Of a DNA stretch of 12,061 nt, positions 6,136-12,061 are shown piece after piece. Position numbers and translations under genes: made by a program. Every line of letters begins with the position of its first letter. Position 1 is the stretch's first letter. The notes beneath the pieces were generated by a model. The model made no database searches. It was not told the origin of the DNA and saw only the letters and a program-made list of their open reading frames with translations. This DNA comes from DATKMS01 sp041497995 (lineage in GTDB: Bacteria; Desulfobacterota; Binatia; HRBIN30): NCBI GenBank assembly GCA_041497995.1, contig JBGQHM010000197.1:1-12061 (forward strand), written 5' to 3'.

Positions 6136-6430
6136 ATCGCTTGTCCCCCCTTTCGTTGCGCTGTGTGTTTCTGGGAAAGCCGATAGTGGAGGCCCGTCCG
6201 TTCAAGCAGGAGCGGAGGTCACGCCGCTGGCCGCCGGTTTGTACCTTTACCACTCGGAGCCTTTCGCCTCGAAACCCGGTGGCTTCATAGCATGCGCTTA
6301 AGCAAGGTTGCAACAACAATCGCTAGCCAATACCTGCGCGTCGAGGGCAAGCAGCTGCCACCGCTCGGACCGCTTCCGCTCTGGCCGTTGACCTCTGCGG
6401 ACCCCCTCGCTAGCTTCGAAACCGCCGAAC
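6136..6430. other. Divergent intergenic region
   Basis: These 295 bases separate the cold-shock gene (-) from the amidase gene (+). The left end holds the cold-shock ribosome binding site (6145-6150) and the right end the amidase promoter (6388-6416). Between them I see short palindromes such as GCTTAAGC near 6296 but no supported gene. The open frames that cross it read into the amidase gene in the wrong frame. Confidence 0.6.
6388..6416 (+). promoter_or_regulatory. Sigma70-like promoter of the amidase-moeA-matrixin unit
   Basis: TTGACC (6388-6393) is followed after exactly 17 bases by TAGCTT (6411-6416). Transcription would start near 6423, only about eight bases before the ATG at 6431, where no Shine-Dalgarno sequence is present. 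The -35 match is excellent and the -10 moderate. Confidence 0.5.
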
Positions 6431-7246
6431 ATGAGTACACGTCAGTACGTCGCCGCCGCGGTCCAGCTGTGCGCCGGCTCCGACAAGATCGCCAATCTCG
6501 ACAAGGTCGAGGCGTTTGCCGCGGAGGCCGTACGTTACGGTGCGCGTCTGGTCGTCGTGCCGGAAGTGTTCCTGTGGCGCGGGCCGCGCGCTGAAGAACA
6601 TGCCGCCGCGGAATCCATTCCCGGACCAAGCTCGAACCGCCTCGGGGAATTGGCCCGCCGCCTGAAGATCCATCTTCTCGCCGGATCAATCCTTGAAGAG
6701 AGCGGTGGGCCGAAGGTCTTCAACACCAGCGTCCTATTCGACTCGCACGGTCAGATCGTGTCGCGTTATCGCAAGATCCACCTCTTTGACGTCGACATTC
6801 CGGAGCATGTGACGATCCGTGAGTCCGATACACGCATGGGAGGGGACGCCGTGGTCACTGCGCCGACTGAGTTGGGCGTCATCGGTATGAGCATATGCTA
6901 CGACCTGCGTTTCCCCGAGCTCTATCGCCAGCTCACGATGAGCGGCGCCGAAATCATCGCGGTGCCGTCGGCGTTCACCTTCCCAACCGGTGCAGCGCAC
7001 TGGGAGCTGCTGCTGCGCGCGCGTGCGATCGAGAATCAGGTGTACGTGATTGCGCCGGATCAAATCGGCCGTAGCCCGAGCGGCGTGCAGGACTTTGGCA
7101 ACTCGATGATCGTCGATCCCTGGGGTACGCCGACGGCGCGCGCTGCGGACCGCGAGATGGTCATCTGCGCCGAGATCGACCGCGACTATCAGGATCGCGT
7201 GCGCCGTGAACTTCCATGCCTCGTCCACGTCAAGCTCGCCCGCTAG
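6431..7246 (+). CDS. Carbon-nitrogen hydrolase, Nit1-like (deaminated glutathione amidase-like)
   Basis: The 271-residue protein is a complete nitrilase-superfamily domain with its Glu-Lys-Cys triad at Glu45 (VVPEVF), Lys115 (YRKIHLFDVD) and Cys156 (SICYDLRFPELYR). The blocks 'RKIHLFDVDIP', 'AHWELLLRARAIENQVYVIAP' and 'SMIVDPWGT' match the Nit1/NitA branch. That branch hydrolyses deaminated glutathione, a side-product of transaminases, to 2-oxoglutarate and Cys-Gly (metabolite repair). The exact substrate is inferred from these motifs; a related omega-amidase role (Nit2) is less likely but possible. It is a cytosolic enzyme of normal length. No Shine-Dalgarno sequence precedes the ATG, but a good promoter lies just upstream. 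The last 31 bases overlap the start of moeA, implying co-transcription and translational coupling. Confidence 0.88.
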   Translation: MSTRQYVAAAVQLCAGSDKIANLDKVEAFAAEAVRYGARLVVVPEVFLWRGPRAEEHAAAESIPGPSSNRLGELARRLKIHLLAGSILEESGGPKVFNTSVLFDSHGQIVSRYRKIHLFDVDIPEHVTIRESDTRMGGDAVVTAPTELGVIGMSICYDLRFPELYRQLTMSGAEIIAVPSAFTFPTGAAHWELLLRARAIENQVYVIAPDQIGRSPSGVQDFGNSMIVDPWGTPTARAADREMVICAEIDRDYQDRVRRELPCLVHVKLAR

Positions 7247-8514
7247 ACTCGGCGGCAGCCGGGCTTGGTCGCGCCACCGTCAGGGCGTTCTTCCGCGTCG
7301 TTACAACCGACGAAGCCCGGGCGCGCATCGCCGCGTTTGATGCCGTCGCGACGGAGACCGTGCGCGTCGCGGATGGTCTCGACCGTGTGCTGGCGCGCGA
7401 CCTGGTTGCGGCTGTCGACTTGCCACACTTCCATCGCGCGAACATGGACGGCTACGCGGTACGGGCCCAGGACACCTTCGGTGCCTCGGCCACCATTCCA
7501 TCATATCTCAAGCTGGCGGGCGCCGTGCAGATGGGCCGCGAAGCGAAGCGGCCTCTCCGCAAGCGGGAGGCGATGCGCATCGCGACCGGCGGCATGCTGC
7601 CGCCCGGTGCCGACGCCGTCGTGATGGTCGAATACACCGAAGAGGTCGGCGACGGTAGCGTCGAGGCATATCGCAGTGTGGCGCCATGGGAGAACGTGCT
7701 GCGCATTGGTGAGGACATCGCCAAGGGCGAACCCATCTTCGCCCGCGGCCGGCGTCTGCGCGCTCGTGACCTCGGGGCGCTGACCGGTGTGGGCATCACC
7801 CGCATCTCTGTGTTCCGGCGTCCCCGTGTCGCGCTGATCTCCACCGGAGACGAGATCGTCCCGCCCGCAACGACTCCCCGGCCCGGGCAGGTGCGCAACA
7901 TCAACGCGTACTCGTTGATCGCCATGGCTACGGAAGCGGGCGCCGTGGTCACCAACCTCGGTGTCGTGCGCGATCAGCGCGCGGCGCTGGAGCGGACCGT
8001 GGCGCGGGCGCTCTCGCGCCACGATGCCGTACTCATCTCAGGTGGTAGCTCTGTCGGCACCAAAGATATTACTCTCGACGTGATCACGTCGTTTCCGCGC
8101 TCGGAGATCATCTTCCACGGCATCTCTGTCGCGCCTGGTAAGCCAACGATTCTAGCACGCGCCCTCGGCAAGCCGGTGCTGGGACTTCCCGGACACCCGC
8201 AGTCGGCGTTGGTAATCTTCGACCTCTTCGGTGCGCCGCTCCTCCGCGTCCTTGGTGGCGAGGATCCCCGTACCATCTTCAACCCCTCGCGCACCGTCCG
8301 CGCCCGGCTTAGTCAGAACATCGCGTCGCAAGCTGGTCGCGAGGACTACGTGCGTGTGACCGTCTCAGAACAGGACGGCGAGCGTGTCGCGTCCCCTATG
8401 GCCGGCAAATCCGGCGCCATCTTCAACCTCGTCAAAGCCGACGGTCTGGTACGTATCTCCGCGAGTGCGGAGGGGATTGAACAAGGTACCGACGTCGAGG
8501 TGATCCTCTTCTGA
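7216..8514 (+). CDS. moeA: Molybdopterin molybdenumtransferase MoeA
   Basis: The 432-residue protein has the MoeA domain order. Motifs are 'NMDGYAV' (76-82), 'ATGGMLPPGADAVV' (123-136), the MoeA/MogA-fold motif 'STGDE' (209-213), 'ISGGSSVGTKD' (274-284) and 'GLPGHPQS' (323-330), followed by the C-terminal beta domain. MoeA inserts molybdate into adenylylated molybdopterin to complete the molybdenum cofactor in the cytosol. The first start after an in-frame stop (TGA at 7207-7209) is the ATG at 7216, inside the amidase gene. It adds about 29 residues before the conserved domain, and no later ATG, GTG or TTG exists until well inside the domain, so this start is nearly forced. No other molybdenum cofactor gene is in the window. 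The matrixin gene begins 11 bp after its stop. Confidence 0.93.
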   Translation: MPRPRQARPLDSAAAGLGRATVRAFFRVVTTDEARARIAAFDAVATETVRVADGLDRVLARDLVAAVDLPHFHRANMDGYAVRAQDTFGASATIPSYLKLAGAVQMGREAKRPLRKREAMRIATGGMLPPGADAVVMVEYTEEVGDGSVEAYRSVAPWENVLRIGEDIAKGEPIFARGRRLRARDLGALTGVGITRISVFRRPRVALISTGDEIVPPATTPRPGQVRNINAYSLIAMATEAGAVVTNLGVVRDQRAALERTVARALSRHDAVLISGGSSVGTKDITLDVITSFPRSEIIFHGISVAPGKPTILARALGKPVLGLPGHPQSALVIFDLFGAPLLRVLGGEDPRTIFNPSRTVRARLSQNIASQAGREDYVRVTVSEQDGERVASPMAGKSGAIFNLVKADGLVRISASAEGIEQGTDVEVILF

Positions 8515-8518
8515 AGGT
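8514..8518 (+). promoter_or_regulatory. Ribosome binding site fixing a TTG start
   Basis: AAGGT overlaps the moeA stop codon and stands seven bases before the TTG at 8526. It supports a TTG start for the secreted metalloprotease gene and suggests translation coupled to moeA. Confidence 0.5.
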
Positions 8519-8525
8519 AGTCTCT

Positions 8526-10442
8526 TTGCGTTTCCGTTCTTGTTTGTTGGCATTGCTAGCCGGGCTGTTCGCCGTTCGTGCTACGGCGACCACTTTGATC
8601 CCGATGCCGGTGGAGGAGCTCGCCAGTAGCTCCGAGGCGGTGGTGATCGGCACGGTGCAGGAAATCGCCGGCGTGCGGACGGACCGCGGAAGGGTTGTCA
8701 CGCTGGTCCAACTGACCGTCGACGAGGTGATCAAGGGCGCCAGCGTGGAGCCCGTCATCACATTGAAAGAGGATGGCGGCGCTGTCGCCGACCAGCGCGA
8801 GGTGGTTTTCGGGACGCCCAGCTTTCAGATCGGCGAGCGTGTCCTGCTCTTCCTGACGGTGCGTCCGGACGGCAGCCTGCGGACCAATCATCTCTCGCTC
8901 GGGAAGTTCCGCATCGAAGCCGGCGCAGCGGGCATGCCGCAGGCGCGTCAGGATATTGCGTCCGACGCGACCATCATCGGCAATGATGGCGCGATCGCGG
9001 CGCCCCTCGCTGACCTCGTGGCGGCCGTGCGGCGGACGGGGGGCGCGGCGGCCGCTGCCGGGACATTCGCCCCAGCACCGGCCGAGGCCACGGACCCGTC
9101 GCTACCTCGAGAGACAGCGGCGCGGTTCAAATTCGGTCCAAGCGGGCGCTTCTTCGAGGCCGACGAGGGGACGCCCATCGCCTTTCTCATCGACCAGCGC
9201 GGCGACTCGACTCTTGGCTTGACGGCCTCCCGCGCAGCCCTCAACCAAGCTTTCACTGCGTGGACGAACGTGGCCAGCGCGTCGATTATTCTCGCCGACG
9301 GCGGTCTCACGGGTGACCTGTCGAGCCCGTGCCCCGGCCCGAACATGATCCTCTTCGACGATCCGGAAGAAGCGATCCCGGACCCGGTCAATTGTCACGG
9401 CGTCCTCGCTATCACCAGTCTCGGCGGGCCGTGCACCAGCTCGTTCGAGTCGAAGGTGTTCAACGGCAGAACCTTCGAGCGGGCCCTGCGCGGCAAGGTG
9501 GCGTTCGCCAACGGGTGGAACGGATGCCAGGTGTGGACGCCGTGCAACTTTGCGGAAATCGCTACCCATGAGCTTGGCCACGCCATCGGCTTTGCACACT
9601 CCTCCGACAACGCCAACGAGACCGACCCAGTCCTGCTCGATGCGACGATGTTCTTCATGGCGCACTTCGACGGACGCTGTGCCGACGTGCGGGAAGACGA
9701 TATCAACGGCGTCAGCTTCCTGTATCCGACGGCGCAGCCACCCACCATCACGACCACGGATCCGTTGTTCGACGGTCGAGCGGGGGCGCTGTACCGTCTC
9801 ACGCTCGCCGCGACCGGTGGGAGTGGCTCCTTCACTTGGAGTCTGGAAGGCGGCGGCTTTTCCGGCTTGCTCCTCAGCCCACAAGGCGTCTTGTCCGGCA
9901 CGCCGGCCTTTGGCGGCGACGGCTTCTTTCAAGTCAAAGCCACGGACAGCAAGGGCGACAGCCACACCAAGGTGTTGACCATCCACGTTTCGGGGCCGAC
10001 CCCGACGCGCACTCGCACACCAACGGTGTCGCCGACGCCGACGATCACCCCGACATCGAGTCGCACCCCGACGGTGACCGTGACGCCCACGGAGACGGCC
10101 ACGCCGACTAGGACGCCGACGGCAACACCGACGCCCACGCCGACCCATACGGATACGCCGACGCCGACCGATACGTCGACGGCGACCGAGACGCCGACCG
10201 AAACGAGCACACCGACGTCGTCCGCGACCCTTGCCCCGACGGTGACGCCGACCCCCGCCTGTGCCGGCGATTGCAATTTGTCAGGTGAGGTGACCGTCGG
10301 GGAGATCATCACCTTGGTGAACGTGGCGCTCGACAACGCCGCCGTGACGTCATGCCTCGCCGGCGACCGGAACCACGATGGCCACATCACCGTGAACGAG
10401 ATCGTGGAAGCGGTGAACGCCGCATTGCACGGGTGTCGGTGA
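8526..10442 (+). CDS. Secreted matrixin-type metalloprotease with Ig-like domain, Thr/Pro linker and dockerin-like C-terminus
   Basis: The 638-residue protein starts at a TTG with a signal peptide (MRFRSCLLALLAGLFAVRATA). A beta-rich N-terminal domain follows (about 25-135), then a zinc protease domain with HELGHAIGFAH at residues 348-358 (His348, His352, His358) and a plausible Met-turn Met375 in 'ATMFFM'. This HExxHxxGxxH motif and the preceding 'AFTAWTNVASASIIL' fit the matrixin (M10) family. Residues about 415-489 resemble a putative Ig (He_PIG) domain, with 'GGSGSFTWSLEGG', 'LSPQGVLSGTP' and 'FQVKATDSKGD'. Residues 491-578 are a Thr/Pro-rich linker. The end has two dockerin-like EF-hand loops, at 582-593 (GDCNLSGEVTVGE) and 614-625 (GDRNHDGHITVNE), framed by Cys579, 583, 610 and 637. 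It should act outside the cytoplasm; the substrate is unknown. It follows moeA by 11 bp but is functionally unrelated to it. Confidence 0.85.
   Translation: MRFRSCLLALLAGLFAVRATATTLIPMPVEELASSSEAVVIGTVQEIAGVRTDRGRVVTLVQLTVDEVIKGASVEPVITLKEDGGAVADQREVVFGTPSFQIGERVLLFLTVRPDGSLRTNHLSLGKFRIEAGAAGMPQARQDIASDATIIGNDGAIAAPLADLVAAVRRTGGAAAAAGTFAPAPAEATDPSLPRETAARFKFGPSGRFFEADEGTPIAFLIDQRGDSTLGLTASRAALNQAFTAWTNVASASIILADGGLTGDLSSPCPGPNMILFDDPEEAIPDPVNCHGVLAITSLGGPCTSSFESKVFNGRTFERALRGKVAFANGWNGCQVWTPCNFAEIATHELGHAIGFAHSSDNANETDPVLLDATMFFMAHFDGRCADVREDDINGVSFLYPTAQPPTITTTDPLFDGRAGALYRLTLAATGGSGSFTWSLEGGGFSGLLLSPQGVLSGTPAFGGDGFFQVKATDSKGDSHTKVLTIHVSGPTPTRTRTPTVSPTPTITPTSSRTPTVTVTPTETATPTRTPTATPTPTPTHTDTPTPTDTSTATETPTETSTPTSSATLAPTVTPTPACAGDCNLSGEVTVGEIITLVNVALDNAAVTSCLAGDRNHDGHITVNEIVEAVNAALHGCR
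9996..10259 (+). repeat. Low-complexity Thr/Pro codon tract (ACG/CCG words)
   Basis: The part of the matrixin gene encoding the linker is built almost entirely of ACG, ACC, CCG and CCC codons with interspersed GCG, GAC and CGC, giving irregular repeats of CCGACG-type words. It is an imperfect coding repeat, not a tandem array of a fixed unit. Such tracts tend to vary in length between strains by slippage or unequal recombination. Confidence 0.7.
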
Positions 10443-10443
10443 G

Positions 10444-11784
10444 TCAGCTCGAGGGTACGATGCGCAAGACACGGTCGTCGTCTGGCGCGGGTTGACCACG
10501 TCCATCACGATTACTCGTGGCCACGTAGAGCGCCCCGTCTGGGCCTTGAATCACGTCGCGCAGGCGACCGTACACACCGCTGTAGAAGCTTTCTTCAAAG
10601 AGCCGCTCGATGGCAACGACTTGCTCGCGGCTGCTGTCGAGGACGACGCGTTGCAAATGCTGGCCGCGCAGGCTGGTGAAAAAGAAGTTGCCCGTCCATT
10701 GTGGGATGAGCGCCGCTGAGTAGAAAGTCGAGCCCGCCGGCGGCACGGCGACATCCGGGAACGCCAGCAAGGGGTCGTGATACTGCGGCAGGCCCGGCGC
10801 GCCGACGACCAGCGGCCAGCCGTAGTTGCCGCCGGCGACGATGATGTTCACCTCATCGTAGTTGCCGAAATCGACTTCGCCTGATGGACCGTGCTCGGTT
10901 GCGAACAACCTGCCGCTCTGCGGATCGAACGCCAGCCCCTGCGGGTTGCGGTGGCCGTAGCTGTAGATGAACGAGCTCGGCCCGAACGGATTGTCGGTCG
11001 GTACGCTTCCATCGCGATTCAACCGCAGGATCTTGCCGGCCAACGATCCGAGGTCCTGCGCCAGCGAGCGCTGAAAGGTGTCCCCGGTCGTGGCGTAGAG
11101 TTTACCGTCCGGCCCGAACTTCAAGCGGCAACCGTCGTGGACGGGCCCGCCGGGAAATCGATCGAGCAGAATCTGCTCTGTACCGCCGTGCCCGCTTGTC
11201 TCGCGCACCCGACTGATGCGGTTCTCCGGCGTTCCGCCATCGTCGAAGGTGTAGCAGACGTAGACCCACGGATCGTTCGCGAAGTTGGGGTCGAGCGCCA
11301 AGCCCATCAGCCCGCCCTCGCTGGTGTCGGTGGTGACGTTGAGTGTCATCCACGGTGTCCCGGCCAGCACTCCCGCGGTTACCACGCGGATGCGGCCGGG
11401 GCGTTCACTGATGAAGAGCCGTCCATCCGGTGCGAACGCTAGCGACCAGGGTACCTCCAAGCCGCTGACAAACGTCTCGACACGTACTTCATCGGGCTGC
11501 GTCACACGGTATTGCGCCGGCATGCGTGGCGCCCCGCCTTTGATCGGTTCACCCGGCGTCTCTTCGATAATCCCGACCTGCTCAGAGGCGTCGATCACCA
11601 GCGTCCCTCGCGGCGTGGGTGTTGGTGTGGCTGTGGCCGTGATGGTCGCCGTTGGTGTCGGGCTTCGCGTCGGCGATCGGGTGGCCGCCGACGGTGCCGC
11701 TGTGCCCGAGCCTCCACCGCATGCTGAGACGGCCACCAATGATGCCGTGACCAGCCAAGTGCGCGTACCGAGACGACTGCGCAT
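10444..11784 (-). CDS. PQQ-dependent aldose (glucose/sorbosone-type) dehydrogenase lipoprotein
   Basis: The 446-residue protein begins with a lipoprotein signal, SLVAVSAC, lipid-anchored at Cys22. A Gly/Ser and Thr/Pro linker (about 30-58) follows, then a soluble-glucose-dehydrogenase-type six-bladed propeller from about residue 98. Diagnostic blocks are 'LEVPWSLAFAPDGRLFISERPGRIRVV', 'EGGLMGLALDPNF', 'VHDGCRLKFGPDGKLYATTGD' with the probable catalytic His216, 'LAGKILRLNRDGS' and 'YGHRNPQGLAFDP' (275-287). The family oxidises the C1 of aldose sugars with PQQ and calcium in the periplasm, passing electrons to the respiratory chain. This is the YliI/Asd-like branch, whose natural substrate is usually undetermined. 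No PQQ synthesis genes are in the window. Its stop is one base from that of the matrixin gene on the opposite strand. Confidence 0.9.
   Translation of the reverse strand: MRSRLGTRTWLVTASLVAVSACGGGSGTAAPSAATRSPTRSPTPTATITATATPTPTPRGTLVIDASEQVGIIEETPGEPIKGGAPRMPAQYRVTQPDEVRVETFVSGLEVPWSLAFAPDGRLFISERPGRIRVVTAGVLAGTPWMTLNVTTDTSEGGLMGLALDPNFANDPWVYVCYTFDDGGTPENRISRVRETSGHGGTEQILLDRFPGGPVHDGCRLKFGPDGKLYATTGDTFQRSLAQDLGSLAGKILRLNRDGSVPTDNPFGPSSFIYSYGHRNPQGLAFDPQSGRLFATEHGPSGEVDFGNYDEVNIIVAGGNYGWPLVVGAPGLPQYHDPLLAFPDVAVPPAGSTFYSAALIPQWTGNFFFTSLRGQHLQRVVLDSSREQVVAIERLFEESFYSGVYGRLRDVIQGPDGALYVATSNRDGRGQPAPDDDRVLRIVPSS
11611..11697 (-). repeat. Short Thr/Pro linker tract in the PQQ lipoprotein
   Basis: Codons for about residues 30-58 are mostly Thr, Pro, Ala and Ser (TPTPTP at the end). 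The tract is a shorter relative in style of the linker in the convergent matrixin gene and lies in inverted orientation to it. It tethers the propeller away from the lipid anchor. Confidence 0.6.
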
Positions 11785-11862
11785 ACTCTGGATGTCTCAC
11801 ACAGACGATACGCAGTTGCAACGAGGGTGGTAACGCCTCGTGGCGCCCAGCTCGGATTTGCG

Positions 11863-11897
11863 GCCTCTCCCACGCTGAGATGATGCGCGGGAGAGGC
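11863..11897. repeat. REP-like palindrome
   Basis: GCCTCTCCC (11863-11871) pairs perfectly with GGGAGAGGC (11889-11897). After one mismatch, CGC and GCG extend the stem by three bp around a nine-base loop. No T tract follows on either strand, so it is not a standard intrinsic terminator. CCTCTCCC...GGGAGAGG palindromes are widespread as dispersed intergenic repeats in GC-rich bacteria, so a REP-like element is the best guess. The remaining bases between 11785 and 11993 show no gene. Confidence 0.5.
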
Positions 11898-11993
11898 AAG
11901 ATTGCCCTTCAGCGCCACTAAGACTGAGGGGTTACCGAGGGTGTCGGTCGGCGGCGCGACAAACAGGGAGGGATGTGGCAGATTGGCCGCCGC

Positions 11994-12061
11994 ATGCCGG
12001 TGCGCGTCCAGATCGCTGGCGTCTCCAGTCTCGAAGAGGCGCTGACTGCAGAGGAAGCCGG
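11994..12061 (+). CDS. Phosphoribosylanthranilate isomerase (TrpF)-like protein, partial
   Basis: An ATG at 11994 opens a frame that runs off the window edge after 22 codons. The visible start, MPVRVQIAGVSSLEEALTAEEA, has the shape of the first beta strand and helix of a TrpF-type TIM barrel, where the classical form reads VKICGITxxEDAxxAxxAGAD. The catalytic Cys of the 'KICG' motif is replaced by Ala ('QIAG'), so this may be a paralogue rather than the tryptophan enzyme. In-frame alternatives are an ATG at 11973 and a GTG at 12000. A weak GCGACA-N17-CAGATT precedes 11994. Only the N-terminus is visible, so the call is tentative. Confidence 0.45.
   Translation, partial: MPVRVQIAGVSSLEEALTAEEA

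Noticed and set aside
6292..6594. Plus-strand frame in the gap before the amidase gene
   Set aside because: It runs into the amidase gene in another frame, has no family resemblance and no Shine-Dalgarno sequence.
9102..10148. A 348-codon minus-strand frame opposite the matrixin gene
   Set aside because: The product is Arg/Gly-rich with no motif, while the plus strand encodes an intact zinc protease motif and modular domains.
9996..10259. CRISPR or tandem array
   Set aside because: The repeated words are irregular, in frame with Thr and Pro codons, and have no unique spacers.
9929..10390. Minus-strand frame encoding Val-Gly repeats
   Set aside because: It is the complement of the Thr/Pro linker codons; the elastin-like look is a coding artefact.

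Overview
The window reads as an ordinary chromosomal stretch from a GC-rich, Gram-negative-type bacterium. Three features point to an uncultured soil or groundwater lineage of the former Deltaproteobacteria, possibly Binatota-like: long Thr/Pro linkers (PTPT type) on exported proteins, a C-terminal pair of Cys-flanked dockerin-like EF-hands, and a bacterial phosphatidylcholine synthase. The taxonomic placement is inference from protein style, not from a marker gene. I see no phage, transposon, plasmid, CRISPR, tRNA or rRNA signal.

Layout. Positions 1-2775 hold three minus-strand genes: a GTG-started SRPBCC (START-like) protein, a secreted FG-GAP/VCBS protein with 13 repeats, and the start of a second SRPBCC protein that runs off the left edge. 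Positions 2776-2914 form a divergent promoter region, followed by a small DoxX-type membrane protein (+). This converges on an HSD10-like short-chain dehydrogenase (-, 3344-4114). The 4115-4274 intergenic region carries two mutually exclusive hairpins, the second a canonical intrinsic terminator, directly in front of an M48 metalloprotease lipoprotein (+). That gene converges on phosphatidylcholine synthase (-, 5140-5832). A strong intrinsic terminator separates the synthase from a CspA-type cold-shock gene (-, 5935-6135).

Positions 6388-10442 look like one plus-strand transcription unit: a promoter-like TTGACC-N17-TAGCTT, a Nit1-type amidase (deaminated-glutathione amidase-like), moeA overlapping it by 31 bp, and a secreted matrixin-type metalloprotease 11 bp after moeA. 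The protease converges, with one base between stop codons, on a PQQ-dependent aldose dehydrogenase lipoprotein (-, 10444-11784). The last ~275 bases hold a REP-like palindrome and the start of a TrpF-like gene that runs off the right edge.

The genes do not form an obvious single pathway. The shared theme is the cell envelope and exported proteins: FG-GAP propellers, M48 lipoprotein, matrixin, PQQ lipoprotein, DoxX and phosphatidylcholine synthesis. The observations most worth a second look are the hairpin switch before the M48 gene, the recurrent -10 boxes almost touching start codons (leaderless or near-leaderless mRNAs), the architecture of the matrixin protein, and a TrpF-like start lacking the expected catalytic Cys.
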